Shown here: positions 45,545 through 56,346 of the stretch, piece after piece | Layout: each line of letters opens with the position of its first letter | How positions within the stretch are numbered: the first letter of the stretch is position 1 | DNA from: Agelas oroides | Taxonomy: Eukaryota; Porifera; Demospongiae; Agelasida; Agelasidae | Direction of reading: 5' to 3' | DNA length: 64,000 nt | Assembly: GCA_949130485.1 (NCBI GenBank) | Contig: OX422200.1 | Location: 6,108,620 to 6,172,619, forward strand | The notes under the pieces: generated by a model | What the model was told of the DNA's origin: nothing | What the model saw: the letters and a program-made list of their open reading frames with translations, nothing else | The model's database searches: none | Translations under genes and position numbers: made by a program

Positions 45545-45665
45545 TTATAGTTATAACATGGTGCCAAGGATTTATGGCAGTAAACAGACCGAGTCCGAAG
45601 GTGTAGCCCAAGGATGAGGTTTGTTTACTATAAATCCCTGGCCACCTTTGCTATAACTATTATAT
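45545..45665. repeat. Inverted repeat with imperfect arms
   Basis: TTATAGTTATAACATGGTGCCAAGG and GGATTTATGGCAGTAAACAGA on the left are mirrored by TTTGTTTACTATAAATCCC and CTGGCCACCTTTGCTATAAC on the right. The loop contains GAGTCCGAAGGTGTAGCC. Confidence 0.55.
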
Positions 45666-45871
45666 ATCCCACCTAATTGGTCCTTTGTTGTTATTACTGT
45701 AAACACATCTGTACATGTGCAAGTGTTTACAGTAACTTCAAATCCGTACTATAGTATATGGCAATATAGTGGACTGTAAACTAAAAATACATGGAGAGGG
45801 AATTATGAGCCATAATTTCCCTTGTAGCCCTCAGGGAGGGAAAATATCAGTTAAACCCCACCAAAGATGTT

Positions 45872-46066
45872 GTGTATGACTAGCCTCGTTCCCAGGCCCG
45901 CGCCCAGCTTCCCGTCGCTTGCAATACGTTCAATTAAAGTCTTTCTACCGCCTTTCTACCCGTGACGTCACTCACGTGAGGAAATGTACCAGGCCCTCTC
46001 CCGCTTAACCGTACTGCAAGCGACGGGAAGCTGGGCGCGGGCCTGGGAACGAGGCTAGTGTATGAC
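45872..46066. mobile_element. 177-bp foldback MITE (TAGCCTCG family), 9-bp target duplication
   Basis: The element at 45881-46057 begins TAGCCTCGTTCCCAGGCCCG and folds back through GCGCCCAGCTTCCCGTCGCTT. GTGTATGAC flanks both sides (45872-45880, 46058-46066). The interior holds ATGTACCAGGCCCTC, a trace of the inner arm seen in the larger elements. Confidence 0.88.
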
Positions 46067-46694
46067 TACAGTGATGCTTGTTCAAGTTAAAGAATTGAGA
46101 GACGAGTCCCTTTTTGTACACGGTTTTGATGTTTCTGAACTGGACTTATTGTACATAATTTAACTACTTATGTTGTATGTTAGTTTTGTACTCCTTTCTG
46201 TGAGGTGTATAATAATAATAATTATTTACCTTACTGTGTCTCATAAGCCTTTTCTGGCTGGTTGTCTATACAAGTGACACAATAATAAAAACTTGATTCA
46301 TTAATCACTCTTCAAATGTTTTTTTTTGGACTATATAGTACAGTGGAGCCTGATCATGCAGTGAATGATGTGATCTTTACCCTATAGCTGTTATGTGGAA
46401 ATTGTCACAGCCCACTTTATGGGACTTAGCTACCACTTCCAGAAAAAAGCAACAAACCTGACAAATTAACATACGAACCCTATACTATGTATACTTTCAC
46501 ACTTCAGTTAGGATAACCAGGTCCTATCAACAATGCCAGTTTGGACAGGGCTTACATTGTGATGTACATGTGATACCGAATGTAATAGAAAGTGGCATCA
46601 CTATAAGAAGATCCAAGTGTGGGTCAATAATATAACCTAGTAGTTCTTTCTCATAGACAATTGTACATAGTGTTTGGTGTGTAGCTGCACGCTA

Positions 46695-49025
46695 TCAAAC
46701 AATGGTGGCAATTTCTACAGAGTCTGTGCCAGGCCAGTCACTATCGGCTGTATAACCACCTGCCACCATGAGTTCATTGTGAGGGAGAACTGCCACTAGA
46801 CACTGACGTCGAGGGGCTGCCATGTGGCCAATGACCTTCCAAGAGTTGGTTGTTGCATTGTACATGTAAATAGTACTTCTCTCCATGCCATCCGAATTCC
46901 TCCCACCCACTGATAGCAGTTGTCCATGTAGTGAGGCACATGTGGATAAGGTAACTGGGGTATCAGCTAGCTGGTGCCACACTTTAGGTCCACTAGCTAA
47001 TGATGTTTTCAGTCGTGTTACCAGTGACTGGGGCTGGTAAGGCTGGAGGAGGGCAGCCAGTGAACAAGTAAAGACTGACTTTGAATCTTTGGCGTTCTGA
47101 TCAAAACCTCCCAGCATGTAAACCTGGTCTCCACATAGTGTTGCTGAAGCTTCAGAGAGTGGGTGTGGGAGGCTGCTGGCTGTAGACCACTGTAGGGTCT
47201 CTGTGTCCATCACTTCAACAGTATTCAGTCTCTTGTGTCCTATTGATCCTCCTGCCACAACCAGAGACCTGCCACTGCACACTACAGCAGTCAACCAGCG
47301 TTTGGTGGGCATGGGGAGGAACTGCTTTGTCCATTTGCTCTCAGTGAGACTGAGAAGCAAGTTGGTAACTTCACCCCTTGGTGTCCTCCCACCAATGGCA
47401 GTGAGTAGACTGTTGACCACTGCTAGACTGAAACCATAGTTGGGACATTCGGAGAGTTCAGACCATTTCCTGCTAGATGAGTCATAAGAGTACACATCAT
47501 TTTCTTGTTTTGTCACACCACATCTAAAATATGCCACACTCCCATCCACAGCAGCCACTGCTCCATACATTCCTGCACATGGTGCCCTCCCACCATCCCT
47601 CCACCTTAGCTTGATGCCATCCGCACTTGCTTCTGCACCACTAGCCTCCACCTCCTCTTGTCTCTGACCTTCTCCCTGCTGTGGCTGTTGTTGTAGTTTT
47701 GAGTTTTGTTGCTGCTGGTCTTGGGTCATTTTCTCCCTTTCCAGAAGTTTTTGCTGGAACTCTGCAGCCACCTGCTCACTGGATTGCAGCTGTTGTCTGA
47801 GCTGCTGAATCTGTTGCTGATGTGCAGAAATGGCTGCTTCTTTCCGCTGAAGCTGTTGGTTCTTACCAGCTAGTTGCTGTTGCAGTGCTTGCAGTTGCTC
47901 ATCTTTGGTGGAGAGAAGAGTCTGTAGTCCCAGAATCTGCTGTAGTTGTTGCTGATTTTCTTGTTCCTTCCCTTGCAACTGGTCACTCTGTGTGTGTAGC
48001 TGTTGCTGAAAGTCTCGGATCTGCTGTGATTGTTGTATTTCTCTCTCTCTACTTTCTGTGTTGGCACTTTTTGTTGGTTTGGTATTCACTTGAGACTGCT
48101 GCACACTTTCACTGTACTTGGGTGAGGCTTTCAGCGTGGACATGCGACCACAAAGCTCATGACTAGATGGCCTTACTCTGTCTCTATTGTTAATACACTC
48201 TAGAGCAACTGGAAACAGGGGGTGGGCTGGGTCAATCAGGTTAATGTGGGATTGTCGACGTTCTATTTCAGGAACTTCGACCTGAACTGTACCAGAAGGA
48301 ACCCGTGGGTCATTAATTTCTATTAAATTGAAGCGGTCACCAGGGTCAGGAAACTGTCGGGTCATGATTTGAACACACAGAACACCAAACGAAAAACTAT
48401 CCAGCTTGTCAGTGTATACTGGTCGATCTCTCAATGCTTCAGGGGACATGTACGCTACTGTGCCTGGGCAAAGTGTGAGGGGGGTGAGGTGGGCTGTACT
48501 ACGGTTGACATCATAAAGCTTCACCATTCCAAAGTCTGTCACTTTGGCCCTACTGCCTGCGATCAGCAACACATTGTTGCTTGATAGGTCTCGATGGACA
48601 ATGCCATTGGTGTGGAGGTAGGAAAGGGCCAGGGCTATGTCATGGCAGAGATTCACCTCGGTGTGGTAGGGGAGTGGTTCATGGCATCGCTCCAGGAATC
48701 GGGTCAAACTCTCATCCATTAACTCCATTAGGAGCACTGGCAGCCTTGACTCAGGATCATGGTATGTGCCCAAATACTGGACAATGTGTGGGTGCTTTAT
48801 TGCACTTAAAAGATGACACTCTTGCTCAAACTTTCGCATAACACTTGTAGTTCCAGGAGCAGTGAACTGAAAGAGGGCAGGGTGGAGGATTTTAGCGGCA
48901 CAAGGCAAGTCATCACACATGGCCTTGCAGACGGCACCATACGACCCAATACCAAGAGACTCAGTTTTGAGGAGTTCAACTCTTTGATAGCGAAACTCAT
49001 ATTGGGGCTGGGACCGCTGAGCCAT
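46695..49025 (-). CDS. Protein kinase, Gln-rich coiled coil, Kelch-repeat fusion (776 aa)
   Basis: The frame is uninterrupted. The kinase domain (about residues 17-295) has the glycine loop GIGSYGAV (25-32), CAAK with Lys45, HRDLSSNN (Asp146, Asn151), DFG (164-166) and MSPEAL, so all key catalytic residues are present. HRDLSSNN and GTVAYMSPE resemble the tyrosine-kinase-like group, but specificity cannot be read from sequence. Residues about 325-470 are Gln/Glu-rich heptads predicted to form a coiled coil (dimerisation). Residues about 470-776 contain Kelch blades with GG and Y...W patterns (LLTAIGGR, LVVAGG, VYMLGG, LLSVGGR, LMVAGG), a beta-propeller for partner binding. No signal peptide or membrane segment is visible. 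An acceptor CTTCACAG lies 13 bases upstream of the ATG, implying a separate 5' UTR exon. Confidence 0.88.
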   Translation of the reverse strand: MAQRSQPQYEFRYQRVELLKTESLGIGSYGAVCKAMCDDLPCAAKILHPALFQFTAPGTTSVMRKFEQECHLLSAIKHPHIVQYLGTYHDPESRLPVLLMELMDESLTRFLERCHEPLPYHTEVNLCHDIALALSYLHTNGIVHRDLSSNNVLLIAGSRAKVTDFGMVKLYDVNRSTAHLTPLTLCPGTVAYMSPEALRDRPVYTDKLDSFSFGVLCVQIMTRQFPDPGDRFNLIEINDPRVPSGTVQVEVPEIERRQSHINLIDPAHPLFPVALECINNRDRVRPSSHELCGRMSTLKASPKYSESVQQSQVNTKPTKSANTESREREIQQSQQIRDFQQQLHTQSDQLQGKEQENQQQLQQILGLQTLLSTKDEQLQALQQQLAGKNQQLQRKEAAISAHQQQIQQLRQQLQSSEQVAAEFQQKLLEREKMTQDQQQQNSKLQQQPQQGEGQRQEEVEASGAEASADGIKLRWRDGGRAPCAGMYGAVAAVDGSVAYFRCGVTKQENDVYSYDSSSRKWSELSECPNYGFSLAVVNSLLTAIGGRTPRGEVTNLLLSLTESKWTKQFLPMPTKRWLTAVVCSGRSLVVAGGSIGHKRLNTVEVMDTETLQWSTASSLPHPLSEASATLCGDQVYMLGGFDQNAKDSKSVFTCSLAALLQPYQPQSLVTRLKTSLASGPKVWHQLADTPVTLSTCASLHGQLLSVGGRNSDGMERSTIYMYNATTNSWKVIGHMAAPRRQCLVAVLPHNELMVAGGYTADSDWPGTDSVEIATIV

Positions 49026-49565
49026 TCCTCTTCACACCTGTGAAGTAAAATGACCACAATAATTTATACAACCTACTGCCACAGATCCTAGCTAACACAT
49101 AGCTAATAGTACTGAACACACTCTGTATAGCAGTAAATTCTGGGGCCCTGTGAATTACCATTCAAATATTGTATTCACATGGACTAGAATATCACATGCA
49201 AACACTTCACAGTCCGTATTAGCCAAATGCTAGCAATAATTTGCAAGTCCCCCTTCCCCCTCCACAGTACTGGCTATGTGCTAAACAGACAAGCAAAACG
49301 GTAACTCATAGCTACCTTTGGTGTATGATAGAATGAAAGAGCCCAGACTTGATCCACTTCTCAAGCTGTGCACACTGACATGTTGCTCAAAATATGCTTT
49401 CTTTATGGTAGTAATGACATCAGGTGACATTGTGATAAAAATCTCAACCCTATGAATATTTGCATAGTGCGGGGTTTGCTAGGACAGTAAACTCTAATTG
49501 GGGCGAGCCTAGGCGAGGCACACTAGCGGGACTGCTGATTGCGTAAGTTTTGGGTGGGGCCTGGG

Positions 49566-49620
49566 TAGCCTCGTTCCCAGGCTCTCCCTCCTTAGCGGGG
49601 TGAGCCTGGGAACGAGGCTA
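49566..49620. mobile_element. 55-bp foldback MITE (TAGCCTCG family)
   Basis: Complete ends TAGCCTCGTTCCCAGGCTC and GAGCCTGGGAACGAGGCTA enclose a loop of about 17 bases. No 9-bp duplication is visible, so flanks have changed or it arose by internal deletion. It is the smallest family member in the window. Confidence 0.7.
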
Positions 49621-49745
49621 GCAGCTACAGAAACTATGCCCGCATATTAGCCGCATCCCTACTGCCAGAGTGCAACGTCGCGATTTTCGAATTTGGACGC
49701 GGTTTTTACGGAAATACGTATACTTCCGTGTTATCAACATTGACT

Positions 49746-50107
49746 TTAACCCCTACTGTACGCTTGCTCACTGCATGATTATTATCAGGAACCGGAAAAC
49801 ACCATACCGCGTGCTCCAAGTCACGTGATCACACATTACCGCTACGTACGTGTTACGGAGAGGTATACGGAAACATTGCACGTGAAGAAAATGGCTGACT
49901 TAGTCGCCGTAAGTTTATAAGTTAACGCTTCTAACTTTTGAACCAAGCAGTTTTAGGGAAAGCGGCTTTTTCATTTTACTGCATTTTCCGCGCTGTAGCC
50001 GCTGATACCTCTCGTTGAACGCCTAAAAGCGCGAGAAGGCAGAATAGAGAAAACGGAGACACACAGGACAACTACTGTAACCTTCGCGCATGCGCGCCGA
50101 GGGTTAA
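49746..50107 (-). mobile_element. TTAA-bounded, internally deleted relative of 29348-30136
   Basis: The region is bounded by TTAA at 49746 and 50104, with CCC and GGG just inside. The right 320 bp, read on the minus strand, match 29348-29677 closely (CCCTCGGCGCGCATGCGCG, TTCAACGAGAGGTATCAGC, GTGATCACGTGACTTGGAGC). Similarity ends at GTGTTTTCCG, and the zinc-ribbon ORF is absent. It fits a non-autonomous deletion derivative. Confidence 0.6.
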
Positions 50108-51413
50108 TGAACATGAACAATCCAATTTTAGTACATCCACTGCTTCCTTCTACCTAGTTCATGCCATACATGTATGTATGTCTATTCAGCATTGTATATA
50201 CAAGTCATGGCAGGTATGAATATTATAGGTAGCTAAATGGCTGACACACAGAAGTAGTGTGCTTTTACTGCATGTACCCACTTGTCGGATGCCTCAGTCT
50301 TCTTTCTCATTTACAGATACCTCATCTCCTCATGAGAGTTCCAAGACATCTGCAAATATGCTGTAAGAATAAATAACTGAGTGCACACATTCGATTTGGT
50401 GCATTCTACATAGAAAACTTTCTTATACACTCTTTCCACTGATAAAGCAGTTCAAGAAATCTGAAATGACAAAACTATACATGCATGCCTTCCTGTGCAA
50501 GGAATGACTCTATACAACATCTATGCTTGCCTTTTACAGAGAGGTGTAACTTACTAGCTGTTTATGCATGGCTACACAGTGCTGTAGTAAGATGTTTTGA
50601 TAAAGGAGGGCTCTACAAGTGGGGGGTCCCAATTTGGTGACCAATGTAGTACTGATTTTCCTGGTTTAGCCAGCAAGCAATGAAAAATAATTGTAATCCA
50701 TCTATCTCCTGTACTATGGTTTTGATGACTGAAGTTTAGCTAATAAATTATGCACACTTAGTATCAGTCAAACTCAGAGCTTTAAAAGTTAAAATTAAGT
50801 TCACATACATGAATCCTCTCACTCAGACAAAGAAGACGGTAATTTCTGTATGAAATGCAGCTTTTGCTGATAGATTAGCTAAATATACATGTTGGAGATA
50901 TTAGGATCGTTTTCTATGCACACTACAATGCATGTGGTTAGCAATATCTAAAGTTCTACAAACCCCCAAGTTCCACCAGAATATATAAAGGGGGGTGCCA
51001 GCCCCCAGAACCCCGTGGTTCCTACGCCACTGCTACAGTATGTAACTATACATAGAGGAATAAAGTGCACACATAGCTCCTTTGTGTATGGATAAGGAAC
51101 AGCCACTTGACTGTGTGCACGGGATAGCATTTTCTGGAATTCTTCTGTTATGCTAGCACAGCTACTGAGGTCTGATTTTTGATGAAATGCATCCTGCATT
51201 TGTGTAACATTGTTCACATACATAAATGCACTCCAACCTATATATACAGATAGAGTTTTCACTCAATACCAACTTCTACATCCTGTATTCAAATAATCTG
51301 TACAAAATTTTGATACATTTAAAATTTTTGGGAATTCTGATGCGTTTAGGCCACTTTAGGAAGCATTCAACCTGTGAAATAAAATTCTGCATGCTAGAGT
51401 AATTGTAAAACTA
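50108..51413. other. Intergenic, no gene seen
   Basis: No splice-compatible frame with recognisable protein character, RNA gene or clear repeat was found upstream of the kinase-Kelch gene in this stretch. Its promoter may lie here or further right. Confidence 0.4.
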
Positions 51414-51690
51414 TAGTATACTGACTTTAAAGTGACATTCAGTACAATAATATTATTTTTGATACAGGGGGTCCCCATTTTCACAAAGGGATTCGGTAAA
51501 ATGGGAGTAAAACTATAGTTAAAGTCAGTATACTGACTTTAAAGTGACATTCAGTACAATAATATTATTTGTGTTTTGATACAGGGGGTCCCCATTTTCA
51601 CAAAGGGATTTGGTAAAATGGGGACCCCGGATCCCCATTTTCCTGGGAATATGGGGACCCGGGGTCCCCATCTCAGGGGGTCTCCATTTT
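51414..51690. repeat. Recent direct duplication, about 110 bp, with G/C-run tail
   Basis: TATACTGACTTTAAAGTGAC followed by AATAATATTATTT and GGGGGTCCCCATTTTCAC occurs at about 51417 and 51531, nearly identical. The tail carries short palindromic GGGGACCCCGGATCCCC-type motifs. Confidence 0.8.
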
Positions 51691-52042
51691 TACAAGACAC
51701 TGGTGTGCTGGATACAGCAACCCTATCAGAAGAAAGGAACCCCTCCAGGATCTGAAGAGGTGCTATGGACCTTCAGGCCTACCTTGAGAGGAAGAATGCC
51801 ACAAAGCCTGTTGAAAATCTTGTAGCTAACTCCTAGAGGCATGGTGATAAATAGTTCGATGGCTGGCCATAGGCCGGAACAAACAGCCTCTAGCAGACGT
51901 CCAACCAACCACTGTTGAAGAGCCTTTGCCACGCTTGCTTCCCGAACCCATTCCCAAAACCTCTGTTAGGTCTGAACAAGCACCAACAAGCTCTTAGTGT
52001 CTTAGCCCAGCCGTGGAACAGCAGCCTTCACAACTAGCAACT

Positions 52043-52043
<1 letters not shown>

Positions 52044-52105
<62 letters not shown>

Positions 52106-52114
52106 GTTGGTTGG

Positions 52115-52154
<40 letters not shown>

Positions 52155-52213
52155 GTGAGTGAGTGAGTGAGTGAGTGAGTGATTGAGTGAATGATTGATT
52201 GAATGATTGAGTG

Positions 52214-52282
<69 letters not shown>

Positions 52283-52374
52283 GCGAGTGATTGAGTGAGT
52301 GATTGATTGATTGATTGATTGAGCGAGTGATTGAGTGAGTGAGTGGTTGATTGTTTGATAGATAGATGAATGTT
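52044..52374. repeat. Compound (GATA)n/(GATT)n/(GAGT)n microsatellite
   Basis: About 330 bp of tetranucleotide repeats: GATA runs, then GATT with interspersed GAGT blocks. It lies at the 3' side of the minus-strand RT pseudogene at 52400-53900 and could have grown from that element's simple-repeat tail. Confidence 0.9.
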
Positions 52375-52399
52375 TATTTTAGCAGTATCAAAAAGAGTG

Positions 52400-53900
52400 C
52401 AAAATGCTTCTACATGCATGGAGTTTTCTTCTCTGTGCTAATGTACACCATTCTAGTTTTTGTCTCATTTCTGTCCCGGTTGCCATTCTGGGTGCATTTA
52501 GCATGATCTGATCCTCATGCCAACATTTTGAATGGTTTTCACCTTGTGCTCAAGCTCTCTATAGTTAATTGGTCCCATACAACACAGCAGTAGTCAACAT
52601 GAGGCAAAATAAGTGCACTGTACAGCATTTTACAAGTGGACATTGGTAAGTTCCCTACAGATTCTCCTGAGTTTGGTGAGACTGTCAAAGCATTTTAAGA
52701 AGGTGGATATAAAGAATTTTGAACAGGAACTGGATGGTGCAGAGGTGTCCTACGAAATGAGAGATAGTGTCCCTGGTCTCTTGCATGTGAAGTGTGGCAA
52801 GCAGCAGTGCATGGATCCCCATCAGAATGTTAAAGTCTAAGTACTGGAAGAAGTTTGAGCAGCCTGACAGCAAAAGTGGCCCAGAAGATCAGTACAACCA
52901 TGAATACTTAGAACTGTAAGAGGCTACACTACTTCAAGAGTAGGAATGGTAATCCTGCACTGAGTATCACAACAGGACGTCTTAAGTTTCCCACACCAAC
53001 AGCCCATAGAACAAGATCTATTATGTAACCATTTGATATTGTGTGTGTTGGTCTCAGGGGCCAAATCTGGCCTGCTGCTATTGTAGCGTGACCTAAAACA
53101 CTAGGGTACATGCATGCAGAAAGCCTCGCGTGCAAAGCAGAGCCTTGCCACTCAGATTGTCGAGACACTAAGCATAAATATTAGCAGGCGGCGTGACTGA
53201 AGCAAAGACTCATATCCAGAACTCCAGTTTTTGGTGCACACCTTAAGTGCAAACTTCTGCACTCTCTCCAGGGAGTTAATAAGTCCCTGTTGGTGGGGTC
53301 CCATACAGGTGCTTCATACTCCAGATGTGGACAGGTACAGTTTCAAGAGTGATGAGGTATTTGCAGAGGGATAGAAGTTTCGGTATCGAATGCCGCCTTG
53401 CTTTTTTTTGCATACTTTGCTGACTTGCATAGACCATGCAGTTGAGGGTGGAAACAAGCCAGATTCCAAGATACCTGTACTAGGCTGTAGGAGTGTACCC
53501 TCTCCATATATGGTGGTTTAATCTTGTGAGGTGTAGCGGGGAGGGAGGGTTGCCTTCTTCTGGAGATGATCATATTTTGCATTTCTACCATTAAACCTCA
53601 AAAAGGTTATCGTCAGACCATACACAGAGGTTGTCAATATCCATTTGTAACAGATGGTAATCAGTTGCTAAGTAAATAGGGCGGTAAAGCATTAGGTCCT
53701 CAGCATATAGCATGACAGTGTGGAACCCTTGTGATGTTAAAATAGACAAGAGTGGCCCAAGTACAGATCCTTGCAGAACTCCAGAAGTTACAGGTAATAC
53801 ACCTGAATTAAGATGAACCATCACACACACGTATACAGGCTTCTCTTACGAGGTAGTGTGTGATCCATCTGAGAATATGTGGAGGATTCGTCCCACAGGA
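52400..53900 (-). pseudogene. Decayed non-LTR reverse transcriptase
   Basis: On the minus strand, fragments in shifting frames keep RT order: RWITHYLVREACIRVCDG, SGVLQGSVLGPLL, VMLYAEDLMLYRPIYLATDY (the YADD box altered to YAED) and DNLCVWSDDNL. Downstream parts include HSYSLVQVSWNLACFHPQLH and sequence equivalent to the thumb region of the RT at 24935-26542. Multiple frameshifts show old inactivation. Confidence 0.7.
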
Positions 53901-54089
53901 ATGCCTTATAATTGAATTCGGCACTCCGACATCCGTTGCCTATGCACCTGTTGCATTTCTGCGCGACCGCAAAGGAGTTTACTGGCTGCGAGATGCCCGG
54001 AAGAAAGTGGTGCAGTATTGTATGCTCAGAACTGCATTGTTCCAAGTTTTGGTTAGCTCGAGATGACTGGAAACGGTTTGTGTACTCAC

Positions 54090-54162
54090 CCGTAAGTCTA
54101 TACTGTTGCACTATAGTTGACCTGCGGCTTGTTGTAACTCGGCGGGACTTGTCCGGGTGCAT
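54090..54162 (-). other. Candidate first coding exon (minus strand)
   Basis: An ATG at 54162 opens MHPDKSRRVTTSRRSTIV and so on, and is followed after 24 codons plus one base by a consensus donor G|GTGAGT. The region is richer in CpG than its surroundings. If spliced to the kinase exon at 49037 the frame would not match, so it would be a separate gene or an upstream ORF. Very tentative. Confidence 0.25.
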
Positions 54163-54431
54163 GGGAATACGTAGCTAGTTATAGCTCTTGATCTATAGTC
54201 TACAACCAAGTACACGATCAAGTACAACGTTTTAAACAGCTATGATTTTCTCAGTGTGTGTTTCAGAAGTGTATGCATCACCAAACTAGCTTTCAACATA
54301 GCTAGTATAGCCCCAGGCATTGAGTATCCCATCTATGTGTTCATTACTCAGAGGCAGTTCAGGGAGGTAGCCGGGAACAGGGTCTCATGTATACCCCCAA
54401 AGGAAGGTGAAAAATATTTCCAGTCAGGGCC

Positions 54432-54491
54432 TATGAAAAAGAAGTAATCGTTGCTGTAGGTGCCTACAGCTACGATTACTTCTTTTTCATA
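54432..54491. repeat. Near-perfect 60-bp palindrome
   Basis: TATGAAAAAGAAGTAATCGT and its inverted copy form arms of about 29 bp with two mismatches and almost no loop. It lies between two genes and has no clear target duplication. Confidence 0.8.
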
Positions 54492-55428
54492 TTTGGCCGA
54501 ATGATCTGCTGGGCATAATGATCCAGCACTCAACACTAGTACTGACCACATAGCTATAGTACCTGGGGTTGTGTATTTACAAAAAGGTTGTTAATAGTTA
54601 ATTGGTAGTGCATTCATCTGAGCTGTTTAGACTCACAATTTATTCCGTATTTTCACTCAGACATATACACCTTGGGCTCATCAAAATATGCGGGTAGCTA
54701 CAGACTCATGTAGATAGTACCTGCTGAAGTTACGTCATCACGTGCTGCAGACACACCAAGCACGATCTGAATGCAGCATAGCTCACTATCATTGGAGAGT
54801 TTAATAAGTACAATATCTTTAGCTGGCAAATGTCTAAAATCATCCCACCAGTGGTCAAATTTGAAAACACTTCCTGGGCTGGCCAATGCAATGTTAGTAG
54901 TTACCAATCTGATCCATTGATACTGTCAATATATATATTAATAGCCTTTCTCATTCTAAGTATGACTACTAGCTATAGACATACTGCACGATCAGCTACC
55001 ATACCACATTACCACAAATATGTGGGACTTGACTATATCGGGCTTCTGAGGTCTGCAAACCATCTAGATGTACATGTTTGTGTATTCAGTATTGATTCCA
55101 GCATGCCATGTACAATTAGCAAGCTTTGTAATCAAAGTGCAGCATAAAGGGGGGAGTTTATATGAAGGTACATACCCCATAGTTACTGCAAAACATTGTG
55201 AAGGTAAACTTGAGTCAGCTGATTACAAAATTTGAGGTTAAGAGGTGGTTCTAAAGAACTAAAGCAGTGGTTTTCAGTAGCTTCTCAGTTGACTCCTGCA
55301 TAAATGGAGAAGATCGAGGGATAACTGTTACCAACTGAGTTCTGTAAACATTTAATGATTATTGTGTGTACTGACTATAATGTACAGTATATACAGTTGA
55401 GAAACACAATCATTGCACTGATTGTACC

Positions 55429-56346
55429 ATGTACATGTACTATCTAGCAAATGATTTGATGGCTGATTCTGTATCTCTGCAGTGGCTTCCAGAGTGGTGG
55501 CAAACACAGCTGGTGTATTTAGTGTACCGTTGGATGTTGATGTTGTACTTCCTGGCTTGGTTAGTAGTGACAGGAGTTGATGCAATCACATCCGGTTTTG
55601 GAGCCAAGTACCTCATATATATCAGTTACTGGGCTTTCCTTATATGGAATATTTACCTGATTGCGGCAGTGATTTCTACAACTGCATGGTTCTTGCATGT
55701 GCACTCTGGGTTTTGCAAGAAGGATGATTATCGCGAAAGTACATGGGAGATCAAGAATGATTTATCAGACTACGAGAAATCTTCCAGCCAAGGTGGAACT
55801 TGGTGGTTCAACAAACTACACTGGGTGTTCTTTACACTTGGAACAGAATTAGCAGTTGGAATTTCTATTCTCTTTTGGCTGTTTTTCTATGATCCTGAAA
55901 GAACCGACTATCTCTTTAGCCCAATCATCTTACATATGCACATGATCAATGGTATTTCAGCTCTTGCTGATCTTTGGATTGTGAATATTCCTGTTCGTCT
56001 GTTACATGTGGTCTATCCAATAGCTTTTGGAACAATGTATGCTGCGTTCACTGGACTCTACTATGTTTTCAATGGAACCGATGAAAGTGGAAACCATTAT
56101 ATATACCCTATTCTTGACTATGGATCAAACCCAGGTGTTGCAGTGAAGTTATTAATTGGATGTATTCTGGGATTTCTCACAATTATTCACCTTCTCTTCT
56201 TCCTGATGTACGTAGTACGTAACTGGATAACACAGCGTCTTTATGCAGCCAGGGATAAATCCAGAAGCAGATCACCATATGCTACCCCAGTGGAAGACGC
56301 TGAGTGTTCAGAAAGAGGTCAATTGACACCAGAATTGATCACTTAG
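55429..56346 (+). CDS. Rolling-stone-like multipass membrane protein (305 aa)
   Basis: The single open exon predicts six or seven membrane helices, at about residues 30-50, 61-89, 129-153, 163-187, 189-213 and 236-262, with a polar, Ser/Arg-rich tail. Landmarks fit the rolling stone (rost) family: WWQTQLVYLVYRW, KYLIYISYWAF, LHMHMINGISALADLW, HVVYPIAFGTMYAAFTGLYY and YPILDYGSNPG. Drosophila rost acts in myoblast fusion; the biochemical role of the family is unknown. The ATG at 55429 is in frame, but an AG at 55480-55481 just before WLPEWW would also work as a phase-0 acceptor, so a separate first exon upstream is possible. Confidence 0.75.
   Translation: MYMYYLANDLMADSVSLQWLPEWWQTQLVYLVYRWMLMLYFLAWLVVTGVDAITSGFGAKYLIYISYWAFLIWNIYLIAAVISTTAWFLHVHSGFCKKDDYRESTWEIKNDLSDYEKSSSQGGTWWFNKLHWVFFTLGTELAVGISILFWLFFYDPERTDYLFSPIILHMHMINGISALADLWIVNIPVRLLHVVYPIAFGTMYAAFTGLYYVFNGTDESGNHYIYPILDYGSNPGVAVKLLIGCILGFLTIIHLLFFLMYVVRNWITQRLYAARDKSRSRSPYATPVEDAECSERGQLTPELIT

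Noticed and set aside
52000-52419. Minus-strand 141-codon frame of Ser/Gln/Asn/Ile repeats
   Set aside because: It is the translation of the GATA/GATT microsatellite.
54830-55147. 105-codon plus-strand frame with a hydrophobic segment, as first exon of the rolling-stone-like gene
   Set aside because: Its stop precedes the gene, no phase-compatible donor was evident, and family N-termini do not resemble it.
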